This document shows positions 34,018 to 43,787 of a stretch of DNA of 64,000 nt, piece after piece; positions within the stretch are counted from its first letter, which is position 1; each line of letters starts with the position of its first letter. The notes below the pieces were generated by a model, which was not told where the DNA came from, made no database searches, and saw nothing but the letters and a program-made list of their open reading frames with translations. Made by a program: the position numbers and the translations under genes. The DNA is from JALYRV01 sp036675475. GTDB taxonomy: Bacteria; Acidobacteriota; Vicinamibacteria; Vicinamibacterales; SCN-69-37. The stretch spans positions 1-64,000 of the forward strand of contig JAKFEY010000007.1 in NCBI GenBank assembly GCA_036675475.1. Reading direction: 5' to 3'.

Positions 34018-35046
34018 ATGTCGATATTCACCAGGCTGCTCGACAAGCTGCAGCGCCGCGAAGATCTCACGGTCGAGGAATCGACGGCGGCGATGGCCGA
34101 GATCATGGACGGCCGCGCGGCTTCGTCACAGATTGCCGCGTTCCTGATTGGCTTGTCGATGAAAGGCGAGCGGCCGCGGGAGATCGTCGGGCTCGCGCGC
34201 GCGATGCGCGATCGCGCCACGCCACTGCCGGCCGATGCGAGTGTCGAGATGTTCGACACGTGCGGCACGGGCGGCGACGGCGCCGACACGTTCAACGTGT
34301 CGACGGCAGCCGCGCTCGTGGTGGCCGCGTGCGGCGTGCGCGTGGCGAAGCACGGCAACCGGTCGGTGTCGAGCCGCTGCGGCAGCGCCGACGTGTTCGA
34401 AACGCTCGGCGTCAAGATTGATGCCGCGCCGGCCGTCACCGCGCGCTGCCTGGAGCAGGCCGGTATCGGGTTTCTCTTCGCGCCGACCTTTCATCCGTCG
34501 ATGAAGCACGCCGGGCCCACGCGCAAGGAACTTGGCGTGCGCACGGCCTTCAACCTGCTGGGGCCGCTCACCAACCCCGCGCGGCCGGCGCGCCAGCTCG
34601 TGGGCGTGCCGCGCCCCGAGCTCACCGAACTGGTCGCGCGATCGCTCGCGATGCTGGGCACGACGCGCGCGTGGGTCGTGCACGGCGCCGACGGTCTCGA
34701 CGAGCTGTCCACGACGGGGTACTCGAAGGTGTCGGAGTGCCGCGACGGCGCGGTGAATACGTTCTATGTGCACCCGGCGGAGGTGGGCCTGCCGCGCGCA
34801 GAGCGCGGCGCGTTGCGCGGCGGGGACGCGGCGGCCAACGCGGCCATCATCCGCGGCATTCTGCAAGGTGAAACTGGTGCGCCGCGCGACATCGTGCTGT
34901 ACAACGCCGGCGCCTCGCTGCTGATTGCGGGACGCGCAGGCACGCTGAGCGACGGCATCGCCATGGCGGCCGAGGCCGTCGACTCCGGGCGCGCGCGCGG
35001 CGTGCTCGATCGGCTGGCGCGCGTGTCTCAGGAAGGGGCCGCGTGA
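34018..35046 (+). CDS. trpD: Anthranilate phosphoribosyltransferase
   Basis: 342 residues, four bases after trpG. Transfers phosphoribose from PRPP to anthranilate. Glycine loop FDTCGTGGDGADTFNVST (about 79-96), KHGNRSVSSRCGSADVFE anthranilate site, and HAGPTRKELGVRTAFNLLGP are intact. Ordinary length. Confidence 0.97.
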   Translation: MSIFTRLLDKLQRREDLTVEESTAAMAEIMDGRAASSQIAAFLIGLSMKGERPREIVGLARAMRDRATPLPADASVEMFDTCGTGGDGADTFNVSTAAALVVAACGVRVAKHGNRSVSSRCGSADVFETLGVKIDAAPAVTARCLEQAGIGFLFAPTFHPSMKHAGPTRKELGVRTAFNLLGPLTNPARPARQLVGVPRPELTELVARSLAMLGTTRAWVVHGADGLDELSTTGYSKVSECRDGAVNTFYVHPAEVGLPRAERGALRGGDAAANAAIIRGILQGETGAPRDIVLYNAGASLLIAGRAGTLSDGIAMAAEAVDSGRARGVLDRLARVSQEGAA

Positions 35047-35849
35047 GCGCGTCCTTGCTGCGGACGATCGTCGCAGCGGCGCGTCGGAGCGCCGCCGAAC
35101 GTGAGATTCGCGTGCCGCTCGCCACGCTCGAGGCGACCATAGCAGCGCGCCCGGACGGCCAGTTCCGCGCCGCGCTCGAGGCGGATGCCGCCGGCGCGCC
35201 GCCGCGGATCATCGCCGAGTGCAAACGGCGCTCGCCGTCGAAAGGCATTCTGCGCGAGCACTACGATCCCGCGGCGATTGCCGCGTCGTACGCGGCCGCC
35301 GGCGCCGCCGCGATTTCCGTGCTCACGGAACCCACGTTCTTCGACGGCTCGCTCGATCACCTCGCCGATGTCCGGCACGCGGTGCAGATCCCGGTCCTTC
35401 GCAAGGACTTCGTCGTCACGCGCTATCAGCTGACCGAAGCGCGCGCGGCCGGCGCGGATGCGGCGCTGTTGATTGCCGCGGCGCTCGACGATGGCGAGCT
35501 GAATGCGCTGCTGCGGGCGGCGGAGGCGCTGGGGCTCGATGCGCTGGTGGAGGTGCATGACGCAGCGGAGCTCGAGCGCGCGGTCGCGGCCGGCGCCGCG
35601 ATCATTGGCGTCAACAGCCGCAACCTGCACACGCTCGCGGTCGACACGGGCGTGCTGCACGCCCTCGCCTCGCGGATTCCGCGCGGCGTCGTCGCGGTTG
35701 CGGAAAGCGGGCTGCGCGACGCAGCGACGATTTCTGGCTTGCGCGAGGCCGGCTTTCGCGGCTTTCTGATCGGCGAGCGCTTCATGACCGACGGCGATCC
35801 CGGGTCGGCGCTGCGCGCGTTGCTCGGCGCGCAGGTGGAGCGCGCATGA
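35043..35849 (+). CDS. trpC: Indole-3-glycerol-phosphate synthase
   Basis: 268 residues, GTG start overlapping the trpD stop (GTGA). TIM barrel with IIAECKRRSPSKG (phosphate and catalytic Lys), LTEPTFFDGSLDHL, VLRKDFVV (catalytic Lys) and GVNSRNL. Separate from trpF, unlike the E. coli fusion. Converts CdRP to indole-3-glycerol phosphate. Confidence 0.97.
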   Translation: MSASLLRTIVAAARRSAAEREIRVPLATLEATIAARPDGQFRAALEADAAGAPPRIIAECKRRSPSKGILREHYDPAAIAASYAAAGAAAISVLTEPTFFDGSLDHLADVRHAVQIPVLRKDFVVTRYQLTEARAAGADAALLIAAALDDGELNALLRAAEALGLDALVEVHDAAELERAVAAGAAIIGVNSRNLHTLAVDTGVLHALASRIPRGVVAVAESGLRDAATISGLREAGFRGFLIGERFMTDGDPGSALRALLGAQVERA

Positions 35850-36472
35850 CGCGCATCAAGATCTGCGGCATTACGAGGGCCGAGGATGCGTGGGAGGCGG
35901 CGGCCGCGGGTGCGTCGGCCATCGGGATGGTGTTCTGGCCCGGCAGTCCCCGGGCCGTCGACGTCAAGACCGCGCGCGCCGTCGTGGCCGCGCTGCCGGC
36001 GGGCGTGCCGGCCATCGGGGTGTTCGTGAATCAATCGGTGGATGACATCAACGCGGCGATCGACGGCGCCGGCCTGTTCGGCGTGCAGCTGCACGGCGAC
36101 GAGCCGCTCGAGATGATCGGGCGCATCAGGCGGCCGGTGATTCGCGCCGCGTCACTCGACGACGCCGCGATCATCGACAGCCTGCCACCCGCGGTCACGC
36201 TGCTGCTCGATGCCGCGGATCCGCGTCAGCGGGGCGGCACCGGCCGGACCATCGACTGGCAGGCTGCCGCGGCCATCGCGCGGCGCCGGCCGATTGTGCT
36301 CGCCGGCGGCCTGACGCCGTTGAATGTCGAAGAGGCCGTCCGTGTGGTGAGGCCCTACGCCGTCGATGTGTCGAGCGGCGTCGAGCTGGCGCCGGGCGTG
36401 AAAGACCATGGGCGCATCCGCGCGTTCGCGGAGGCTGTCGCGCGGGCCGATCGCGAAGGGCAGGGCGCATGA
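35846..36472 (+). CDS. trpF: Phosphoribosylanthranilate isomerase
   Basis: 208 residues, ATGA overlap with trpC. TIM barrel with catalytic Cys in RIKICGITRAEDA, QLHGDEP, LAGGLTPLNV and DVSSGVE (catalytic Asp/phosphate loop). Amadori rearrangement of phosphoribosylanthranilate. Confidence 0.96.
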   Translation: MTRIKICGITRAEDAWEAAAAGASAIGMVFWPGSPRAVDVKTARAVVAALPAGVPAIGVFVNQSVDDINAAIDGAGLFGVQLHGDEPLEMIGRIRRPVIRAASLDDAAIIDSLPPAVTLLLDAADPRQRGGTGRTIDWQAAAAIARRRPIVLAGGLTPLNVEEAVRVVRPYAVDVSSGVELAPGVKDHGRIRAFAEAVARADREGQGA

Positions 36473-37671
36473 GTATTGAAACCGGACCTGTGTTCGGCAG
36501 GCGCGACCCCGACGCGCGGGGCTACTTCGGGGAATTCGGCGGCCGGTTCGTGCCCGAAACGCTGGCGGCGCCGGTTGCGGAGTTGCAGGAAGCGTATTTC
36601 GCGGCACGCGCGTCCGACGCCTTTCGTGCGGAGCTTGCGGGACTGCTGACGTCATTCGTGGGACGGCCGACCGCGCTCACGCACGCAGCGCGCGCGTCCG
36701 AGGAACTGGGCGTCTCGGTGTACCTGAAGCGTGAGGACCTCGCGCACACCGGCGCGCACAAGATCAACAACGCCATTGGCCAGGCACTGCTCGCGAAACG
36801 GATGGGGAAGCATCGCGTGATCGCCGAGACGGGCGCGGGCCAGCACGGCGTCGCAACCGCCACGGCCTGCGCGCTGCTCGGGCTCGACTGCGTCGTCTAC
36901 ATGGGCGCCGACGACACGGTGCGGCAGGCCCTCAACGTGTACCGCATGCAGCTGCTCGGGGCCGAGGTCGTGCCCGTCGACAGCGGCACGCGCACGTTGA
37001 AGGACGCCATCAACGAGGCGATGCGCGACTGGGTGGCCAACGTCGGCGATACGTACTATCTGCTCGGCTCCGTGCTCGGCCCGCATCCGTATCCGCTCAT
37101 GGTCCGTGAGTTCCAATCGGTGATCGGTAACGAGGCGCGGGGGCAGATGCTTCACGCGGAAGGCCGATTGCCCGATTGTGTTGTCGCGTGTGTCGGAGGC
37201 GGCAGCAACGCCATGGGCATCTTCGACGCGTTTGTCGACGATGCGGACGTCCGGCTGGTGGGTGTGGAAGCTGGAGGCACGGCGATCGCTCCGGGGAAGC
37301 ACGCGGCGCGGTTCTCGGGCGGCGCGCCCGGCGTGCTGCACGGCACGCGCAGCTATGTGCTGCAGGACGCCGACGGCAACATCGAGGGCACGCACTCGAT
37401 TTCGGCGGGCCTCGACTACGCGTCGGTCGGGCCCGAGCACGCGTGGCTGCACGCGCGCGGACGAACGGAGTACGCGCACGCGAGCGACGCGGAGGCGCTC
37501 GATGCCTTCAGGTGGCTGGCGCGGACGGAAGGCCTGCTGCCGGCCCTCGAGTCCTCGCACGCCATTGCGTGGCTGCGCCGCGGCGATCTGCGCACGGGGT
37601 CCGTCGTGCTGGTCAATCTGTCGGGCCGCGGCGACAAGGATGTGGACGCGATTCGGGGGATCGCGCCATGA
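36469..37671 (+). CDS. trpB: Tryptophan synthase beta chain
   Basis: 400 residues, ATGA overlap with trpF. PLP Lys in LAHTGAHKINNAIGQAL (about 95), ETGAGQHGVATATA, phosphate loop CVGGGSNAMG, and substrate loop VGVEAGG. Belongs to the main TrpB1 group by its close match to the classical sequence. Condenses indole with serine. Confidence 0.97.
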   Translation: MSIETGPVFGRRDPDARGYFGEFGGRFVPETLAAPVAELQEAYFAARASDAFRAELAGLLTSFVGRPTALTHAARASEELGVSVYLKREDLAHTGAHKINNAIGQALLAKRMGKHRVIAETGAGQHGVATATACALLGLDCVVYMGADDTVRQALNVYRMQLLGAEVVPVDSGTRTLKDAINEAMRDWVANVGDTYYLLGSVLGPHPYPLMVREFQSVIGNEARGQMLHAEGRLPDCVVACVGGGSNAMGIFDAFVDDADVRLVGVEAGGTAIAPGKHAARFSGGAPGVLHGTRSYVLQDADGNIEGTHSISAGLDYASVGPEHAWLHARGRTEYAHASDAEALDAFRWLARTEGLLPALESSHAIAWLRRGDLRTGSVVLVNLSGRGDKDVDAIRGIAP

Positions 37672-38462
37672 GCCGCCTTCAGGACACGTTCGCGCGGCTG
37701 CGCGCCACCCATGCGGCGGGTCTTGTCACGTACGTGACGGCGGGCGATCCCGACATCGAAACAACGGGCGAGATTCTGAAATCCATCGACGTGGCTGGCG
37801 CCGACGTCATCGAAGTCGGCGTGCCCTTTTCCGATCCGCTCGCCGACGGGCCGGTGATTCAGCGCGCATCGGAGCGCGCGCTTCAGGCCGGCGCCAGTCT
37901 CGGCCGCACGTTGTCGCTGCTCTCATACGTGCGCGCGGGCATCACCGCGCCAATCGTGCTGTTCACCTACGCGAATCCGGTGCTGCGCATGGGTGAAGAC
38001 GCCTTCGTCGAACGGGCGGCGCGTGCCGGCGTCGACGGTGTGCTGCTGCTGGATCTGCCGATCGAAGAGGCGGGCCCGATGCAGGCGCGCCTGGGCGCGG
38101 CCGGCATCGATCTGGTGTGCCTGCTCAGCCCAACCAGCACGGACGAACGTATCGACGCGGCCGGCCGGTTCGGAAGCGGCTTTCTCTACGCCATCTCGCG
38201 GCTCGGCGTCACCGGGGCGCGCGACACCGTGGCCTCGAGCGGCGAGCAGCTCGTGGAGCGCATCCGCGCTCGCACGGACCTGCCCGTCGCGCTCGGTTTC
38301 GGCCTGTCGCGTCCCGAGCATGTGCGTGAAGCCTGCCGGTATGCCGATGCCGCGGTGGTCGGCAGCGCGCTCGTGGAGGCGATTGCGGGCGCGTCGGCCC
38401 GCGGCGAGGATGCGGCAGCCGCGGCGGGAGCCTTTGTGACATGGCTGAAGACGCCCGCATGA
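37668..38462 (+). CDS. trpA: Tryptophan synthase alpha chain
   Basis: 264 residues from ATG 37668, overlapping trpB stop (ATGA). Catalytic Glu in IEVGVPFSDPLADGPVIQ (about 50), catalytic Asp in the same block, FTYANPVLRMG and GFGLSRPEHV. Cleaves indole-3-glycerol phosphate and channels indole to TrpB. Confidence 0.97.
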   Translation: MSRLQDTFARLRATHAAGLVTYVTAGDPDIETTGEILKSIDVAGADVIEVGVPFSDPLADGPVIQRASERALQAGASLGRTLSLLSYVRAGITAPIVLFTYANPVLRMGEDAFVERAARAGVDGVLLLDLPIEEAGPMQARLGAAGIDLVCLLSPTSTDERIDAAGRFGSGFLYAISRLGVTGARDTVASSGEQLVERIRARTDLPVALGFGLSRPEHVREACRYADAAVVGSALVEAIAGASARGEDAAAAAGAFVTWLKTPA

Positions 38463-38767
38463 GTGCCGACGCGCGGCGGGCCCGGCTGGCGGAGATCGAC
38501 GCGCTGCGCGCGCGCATCGATGAAATCGACGCGGCGCTGGTGCGGATGCTGAGCGATCGGGCGTCCTGCGCGCTCGCCATCGGCGAGGCCAAGCGGGACT
38601 TGCGCCTGGCGCTGTACCAGCCGGCGCGCGAGAAGGACGTCCTCGATCACGTCTGCGGGCTCAACCCCGGGCCGCTGGACGATGAGGCCATCCGGCGGCT
38701 GTTCGAACGGATTATTGACGAAGCGCGCCGGCTCGAACGAACCGCCGCGATAGAATCAGAAGACTAG
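38459..38767 (+). CDS. aroQ: Chorismate mutase, AroQ class, monofunctional
   Basis: 102 residues from ATG 38459 (ATGA overlap with trpA; an ATG at 38441 is also in frame). All-helical AroQ fold: LAEIDALRARIDEIDAALVRML with first Arg, IGEAKRD with Lys, and YQPAREKDVLDHV with the second Arg/Glu, ending in RLFERIIDEARRLE. Converts chorismate to prephenate for Tyr and Phe. No prephenate dehydratase is attached or nearby. Confidence 0.92.
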   Translation: MSADARRARLAEIDALRARIDEIDAALVRMLSDRASCALAIGEAKRDLRLALYQPAREKDVLDHVCGLNPGPLDDEAIRRLFERIIDEARRLERTAAIESED

Positions 38768-38775
38768 GTGACTGA

Positions 38776-39822
38776 ATGGTTGTCGTAATGGAAGAGCGCG
38801 CGACGGAAGAGCAGATTCAGGATGTCATATCCCAGCTGCTGGAAATGGGGTTCGACATCCATCGATCGACCGGCGCGCTGCGCACGGTGATCGGGGCGGT
38901 CGGCGGCTCGCACGGCGACCCGCGCCTGCTCGAATTGAAGGCCGGCGTGCACGAGGTGCTGCGCATCAGCGAGCCGTACAAGCTCGCCAGCCGCACGTTC
39001 AAGCCCGAAAACACCGTCATCACCATTGACGATGTGCGGATCGGCGGCGATGAAGTGATCGTCATGGCCGGCCCGTGCTCGGCGGAGACGGAGGAGCAGG
39101 TCGAAGCGGCCGCCGCCGCCGTCAAGCGCGCCGGCGCCAAAGTCCTGCGCGGCGGCGCCTACAAGCCGCGCTCGTCTCCCTACAGTTTCCAGGGCCACGG
39201 CGAAGCCGGTCTGCGCATGCTGCGCAGCGCGGCCGATCGCCACGGGCTGAAGGTCGTGACCGAGATCATGGACCTGTCGCAGCTCGAGGAGATCGACAAG
39301 TACGCCGACATCCTGCAGGTTGGCGCGCGCAACATGCAGAACTACTCGCTGCTCAAGGAGCTCGGCCGCGCGCGCAAGCCGGTGATGATCAAGCGCGGCA
39401 TCTCGGCCACGATCGAGGAATGGCTCCTGTCGGCTGAGTACGTTCTGGCCGGCGGCAACATGCAGGTGATGCTGTGCGAGCGCGGCATCCGCACGTTCGA
39501 GACGGCGACGCGCAACACGTTCGACATCTCGGCGATTCCCGTCATCCAGAAGCTGAGCCACCTGCCGATCATCGCGGACCCGAGCCACGGCGCCGGACGC
39601 CGCGACATGGTGGCGCCGATGGCGCGCGCCGCCGTCGCCGCGGGCGCCGACGGTCTCATCATCGAGGTGCACCACGACCCCGACCACGCCATGTCGGACG
39701 GCGCGCAGTCGCTGTTCCCGACGCAGTTCGACCGCCTGATGGCCGAGCTGCGCATCATTGCGCCGGCGATTGGCCGCGGCATCTGCGTGGAGCCGGTCGC
39801 GCGCCGCGGCTGGTCGCGCTGA
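38776..39822 (+). CDS. aroF: 3-deoxy-7-phosphoheptulonate (DAHP) synthase, type I-beta with N-terminal regulatory domain
   Basis: 348 residues, AGGTGA four bases upstream. Residues 1-75 form the ferredoxin-like regulatory domain seen in Thermotoga-type enzymes (EEQIQDVISQLLEMGFDIHR), which confers inhibition by Tyr/Phe in that family. Barrel motifs: VMAGPCSAET, LRGGAYKPRSSPYSFQG, LQVGARNMQNY, KRGISATIEEW, ADPSHGAGRRD. First committed step of the whole shikimate pathway, placed late in the operon. Confidence 0.96.
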   Translation: MVVVMEERATEEQIQDVISQLLEMGFDIHRSTGALRTVIGAVGGSHGDPRLLELKAGVHEVLRISEPYKLASRTFKPENTVITIDDVRIGGDEVIVMAGPCSAETEEQVEAAAAAVKRAGAKVLRGGAYKPRSSPYSFQGHGEAGLRMLRSAADRHGLKVVTEIMDLSQLEEIDKYADILQVGARNMQNYSLLKELGRARKPVMIKRGISATIEEWLLSAEYVLAGGNMQVMLCERGIRTFETATRNTFDISAIPVIQKLSHLPIIADPSHGAGRRDMVAPMARAAVAAGADGLIIEVHHDPDHAMSDGAQSLFPTQFDRLMAELRIIAPAIGRGICVEPVARRGWSR

Positions 39823-39826
39823 ACCC

Positions 39827-40657
39827 GTGAGCCCCGAGCCGATCCGGCGCCTCGTCGTCGCCGGCCTCGGCCTGATCGGCGGCTCGATCGCCCTGGCCGC
39901 GCGGCAGCGGCTGCCGCACCTCGCGATTGCGGCGTGGGACGATGAGGCCGTCATCCACGACGCGCTCGCGCGCGGCGTGATTGACGAGGCGTGCCAGCCC
40001 GGTGATCTTCAGAGCGGCGACCTGCTCGTGATTGCCGCGCCGCCGCTCGGCAGCCTCTTCGTCCTCGACACCCTGCCGGCTCTTCCCGAAGGCGTCCTCG
40101 TCACCGACGTCGTCAGCACCAAGCGCGTCATCGTCGAAGCGGCCGCCGCGCGCGGGTTGCGTTTTGCCGGTGGTCATCCGATGGCCGGGTCGGAGCAGTC
40201 AGGCCTGGCGCATGCGTCGGCCGGCCTGTTCGAGGGCAAGCGATGGTTCCTGGTGGACGCGGGCGCGGGCAACGACGTCAACGACGCGATCGAGGCCTTC
40301 GTGCGCGCGCTGGGCGCCGCGACGGAGTGGATCGAGGCAGTCGAGCACGACCGCGTGATGGCAGCCATCAGCCACCTGCCGCAGATTGCCGCGAGCGCGC
40401 TGATGGCGGTGGCGGGGCCGCTGGCGGGCGCGTCGAACCTCGATCTTGCGGGCGCCGGCCTTCGCGACACCACCCGCCTCGCGGCGAGCGACCCGGAGCT
40501 CTGGGCGCAGATTTCCGCGTCGAATGCCGGGGAGCTTGCGCGCGCGGTGCGGCTGCTGCGCGAGGAGCTCGCGCGCGTGGAGCACGCGCTCGGCGCGGCC
40601 GAACCGCTCAACGACTTCTTCGCGCGCGGCCGTCAGTGGCGCTCGAAACTACAATAG
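39827..40657 (+). CDS. tyrA: Prephenate dehydrogenase
   Basis: 276 residues, GTG start four bases after aroF. NAD-binding VVAGLGLIGGSIALAARQ at the N-terminus, DVVSTKR, GHPMAGSEQSG (prephenate site), and helical C-terminal domain (DRVMAAISHLPQIAASAL). No ACT regulatory domain. Could also use arogenate; specificity cannot be read. Makes 4-hydroxyphenylpyruvate for Tyr, the second end product sensed by the YWWWY leader. Confidence 0.94.
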   Translation: MSPEPIRRLVVAGLGLIGGSIALAARQRLPHLAIAAWDDEAVIHDALARGVIDEACQPGDLQSGDLLVIAAPPLGSLFVLDTLPALPEGVLVTDVVSTKRVIVEAAAARGLRFAGGHPMAGSEQSGLAHASAGLFEGKRWFLVDAGAGNDVNDAIEAFVRALGAATEWIEAVEHDRVMAAISHLPQIAASALMAVAGPLAGASNLDLAGAGLRDTTRLAASDPELWAQISASNAGELARAVRLLREELARVEHALGAAEPLNDFFARGRQWRSKLQ

Positions 40658-40661
40658 AGGA

Positions 40662-42590
40662 GTGAGTTCTTCCGCGCCGCTCTGGACGCCTTCCGCCGAA
40701 CGGGTGGCGGCGTCCAGGCTCACGGCCTTCAGCCGCGGGCGATCCTACGCCCAGCTTCATCGCTCCTCGATCGACGATCGCGCCGCGTTCTGGCGCGACG
40801 TGTGGGACTTCTGCGGCGTGATCGGGAGTCCGGGTCCGGCCGATCGCGTGCTGGTGGACGATGCGATGCCGGGCGCGCGCTACTTTCCGGACGCGACCCT
40901 GAACTTCGCGGAGAACGCCCTGCGCCGCCGCGGCGACGAGGACGCGATCGTGTTCCTTCGCGAAGACGGTGACACACGCACGCTGAGCGCGGCCGAGCTG
41001 TTCGCGGAAGTCTCGAAGGTGGCGGCGGTGCTGCGCCATTGGGGCATCAAGCCGGGCGATCGCGTCGCCGGCTACCTGCCGAACATCCCCGAGGCGATCG
41101 TGGCGGCGCTGGCGGCGGCGTCGCTGGGCGCGGTCTGGAGCTCATGCTCGCCCGACTTCGGCACGCAGGGCATCCTCGATCGCTTCGGCCAGATCGAGCC
41201 TCGGGTGCTGCTGGCCGCTGACGGTTACCTGTACGGCGGCAAGACGCACGACTGCCTCGCGCGGGTGCGCGAGGTGCTGGCGCAGCTGCCTTCGGTCGAG
41301 CACACCATCGTCGTGCCATTCGTGTCCGACGAGCCCGCTCTCGAGGGCATTCGCGGCGCGGTGAGCTGGGACGACATCGCCGCGGGCCAGCCGGGCCCGA
41401 TTGCCTTCGAGCCGCTGCCGTTCAACCATCCGCTTTACATCCTCTATTCGTCGGGCACCACCGGCATTCCGAAGTGCATCGTGCACGGCGCCGGCGGTAC
41501 GCTGCTGCAGCATCTCAAGGAGCATCAGCTGCACTGCGACATCAAGCCGGGCGACCGCGTCTTCTATTTCACGACGTGCGGCTGGATGATGTGGAACTGG
41601 CTCGTCACGGTGCTCGCGTCCGGCGCCACGCTGCTGCTGTACGACGGGTCGCCGGTCCATCCCGACGGCAACGTCCTGTTCGCCTTCGCCGCCGCGCAGC
41701 AGATGACGCTGTTCGGCACGTCCGCGAAGTTCATCGACGCCGTGGCGAAAGCCGGCCTCACACCGCGCGAGACGCACGACCTGACGACGGTCCGCACCAT
41801 CACCTCGACGGGCTCGCCGCTCGCGCCGGAAAGCTTCGACTTCGTCTATCGCCACATCAAACCCGACGTGCATCTCGCCTCCATCTCCGGCGGCACCGAC
41901 ATCGTCAGCTGTTTTGTCGGCGGCAATCCCAACGCGCCGGTGTGGCGCGGCGAGATTCAGGCGAAGGGGCTCGGCATGGCGGTGGACGTGTTCGACGAGA
42001 GCGGGAAGGCGGTGATCGGCCGGAAGGGCGAGCTGGTGTGCACGCGGTCGTTTCCGTCGATGCCGGTACGGTTCTGGAACGATCCGGACGGCGCGAAGTA
42101 TCACGCCGCGTATTTCGAGCACTATCCGGGCGTGTGGCGGCATGGCGACTGGGTCGAGGAAACCGCGCACGGCGGCTTCGTCATCTACGGACGCTCGGAC
42201 GCCACGCTCAATCCCGGCGGCGTCCGCATCGGCACCGCGGAGATTTACCGCCAGGTGGAGCAGCTCGACGAGGTGCTCGAAAGCCTCGTCATCGGCCAGC
42301 ACTGGGATGGCGACGAGCGCATCGTGTTGTTTGTGCGACTGCGGCCGGGCGCGGCGCTGGACGATGCGCTCGAAGCGCGCATCCGCACCGCGATCCGTCA
42401 GCACGCCTCGCCGCGGCATGTGCCCGCGAAAATCGTGCAGGTGGACGACATCCCGCGCACGAAGAGCGGAAAGATCGTCGAGCTGGCGGTGCGCGCGGTG
42501 GTGCACGGCGAGCCCGTGCGCAATCTGGACGCGCTGGCCAATCCGGCCGCGCTCGATCATTTCAGGAACAGGACGGAACTCAGAACATGA
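40662..42590 (+). CDS. Acetoacetyl-CoA synthetase
   Basis: 642 residues, GTG start four bases after tyrA; N-terminus SSSAPLWTPSAERVAASRLTAF is typical of the family. ANL adenylating enzyme: P-loop YSSGTTGIPKCIVHGAGG, FTTCGWMMWNW, ISGGTDIVSCFVGGNP, YGRSDATLNPGGVRIGTAE, and catalytic Lys in PRTKSGKIVE near the C-terminus. Activates acetoacetate to acetoacetyl-CoA. It overlaps a thiolase that cleaves the product to acetyl-CoA, so the pair uses ketone bodies. Position directly behind tyrA suggests read-through from the aromatic operon. Confidence 0.93.
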   Translation: MSSSAPLWTPSAERVAASRLTAFSRGRSYAQLHRSSIDDRAAFWRDVWDFCGVIGSPGPADRVLVDDAMPGARYFPDATLNFAENALRRRGDEDAIVFLREDGDTRTLSAAELFAEVSKVAAVLRHWGIKPGDRVAGYLPNIPEAIVAALAAASLGAVWSSCSPDFGTQGILDRFGQIEPRVLLAADGYLYGGKTHDCLARVREVLAQLPSVEHTIVVPFVSDEPALEGIRGAVSWDDIAAGQPGPIAFEPLPFNHPLYILYSSGTTGIPKCIVHGAGGTLLQHLKEHQLHCDIKPGDRVFYFTTCGWMMWNWLVTVLASGATLLLYDGSPVHPDGNVLFAFAAAQQMTLFGTSAKFIDAVAKAGLTPRETHDLTTVRTITSTGSPLAPESFDFVYRHIKPDVHLASISGGTDIVSCFVGGNPNAPVWRGEIQAKGLGMAVDVFDESGKAVIGRKGELVCTRSFPSMPVRFWNDPDGAKYHAAYFEHYPGVWRHGDWVEETAHGGFVIYGRSDATLNPGGVRIGTAEIYRQVEQLDEVLESLVIGQHWDGDERIVLFVRLRPGAALDDALEARIRTAIRQHASPRHVPAKIVQVDDIPRTKSGKIVELAVRAVVHGEPVRNLDALANPAALDHFRNRTELRT

Positions 42591-43780
42591 CCCACGCCGA
42601 GCCACGCGCCGTTCTTCTCTCTGCCTGCCGCACGCCGATCGGATCGTTCGGCGGCGCCTTCCGCGATCTGACCGCCGCCGATCTCGGCAGCATCGTCATC
42701 CGCGAGGCGGTGTCGCGGGCCGGCATGACCGGCGCCGACATCGGCGAGGTGATCATGGGATGCGTGCTGCAGGGCGGCGCCGGCATGAACGTGGCACGGC
42801 AGGCGGCGATGAAGGCGGGCCTGCCGGCCTCCGTGCCGGCCGAGACCATCAATCGCGTCTGCGGCAGCGGGCTGACGGCGGTGGTGCATGCCGTCGAGGC
42901 CGTGCGCTGCGGCTACACGGACATCATCGTGGCCGGCGGCACCGAGTCGATGAGCAGCGCGCCGTACGTGCTGCGCGGCGCCCGGTGGGGCTATCGCATG
43001 GGCCACCACGACGCCGCGGACATGATGCTGCTCGACGGCCTCACGTGCGCCATCGAAGGCTGCCACATGGGCATCACCGCCGAGGAGGTGGTCACGCGGC
43101 ACGGCATCAGCCGCGGCGATCAGGACGCGTTCGCCGCAGGCAGCCAGGCGCGTGCAGCCGAGGCGATTGCCGGCGGCTGGTTCCGCGACGAGATCGTCGC
43201 CGTGACCGTGCCGCAGCCGAAGGGACAGACCAGGACCGTCGACACCGACGAGTATCCTCGCGCAGGGACGACCGCCGACAAGCTCGCCGCCTTGAAGCCC
43301 GCGTTCAAGAAGGATGGATCGGTGACGGCCGGCAATGCGTCGGGCATCAACGACGGCGCGTCGGCGCTCGTCGTGGTCTCGAACGAATGGGCGGCACGCG
43401 AGAAGCGCGAGCCGCTGGCCTCGATCATCGGCTACGCCGTGACCGGCGTCGAGCCGATCGTGATGGGCATGGGCCCGGTCAACGCCGTGCGCAAGGCGCT
43501 CGAGCGCGCCGGGCTCACGCTCGGCCAGATCGATCTCTTCGAGCTGAACGAAGCGTTCGCGTCGCAGTCGCTCGCGGTGGTTCGCGAGCTCGGCCTCGAC
43601 GCGGCCAGGGTAAACGTGCACGGCGGCGCCATCGCGCTGGGCCATCCGATTGGCGCAAGTGGCGCGCGTGTGCTGACGACGTTGATTTACGCGCTGAAGC
43701 GGCGCGGCGGAGGAGTGGGCGTGGCGGCTCTGTGCATCGGCGGCGGAATGGGCATTGCAGCGGTGGTGAAGGTTGGCTGA
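42587..43780 (+). CDS. Acetyl-CoA C-acetyltransferase (thiolase)
   Basis: 397 residues, ATGA overlap with the synthetase. Thiolase active site: nucleophilic Cys in INRVCGSGL (about 90), NEAFASQ, His in GGAIALGHPIGASGAR, and second Cys in VAALCIGGGMG. Length and TESMSSAPYVL loop match biosynthetic thiolases (PhaA/AtoB). Joins or splits two acetyl-CoA units; here most likely splits acetoacetyl-CoA. Confidence 0.95.
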   Translation: MTHAEPRAVLLSACRTPIGSFGGAFRDLTAADLGSIVIREAVSRAGMTGADIGEVIMGCVLQGGAGMNVARQAAMKAGLPASVPAETINRVCGSGLTAVVHAVEAVRCGYTDIIVAGGTESMSSAPYVLRGARWGYRMGHHDAADMMLLDGLTCAIEGCHMGITAEEVVTRHGISRGDQDAFAAGSQARAAEAIAGGWFRDEIVAVTVPQPKGQTRTVDTDEYPRAGTTADKLAALKPAFKKDGSVTAGNASGINDGASALVVVSNEWAAREKREPLASIIGYAVTGVEPIVMGMGPVNAVRKALERAGLTLGQIDLFELNEAFASQSLAVVRELGLDAARVNVHGGAIALGHPIGASGARVLTTLIYALKRRGGGVGVAALCIGGGMGIAAVVKVG

Positions 43781-43787
43781 GCTCTCC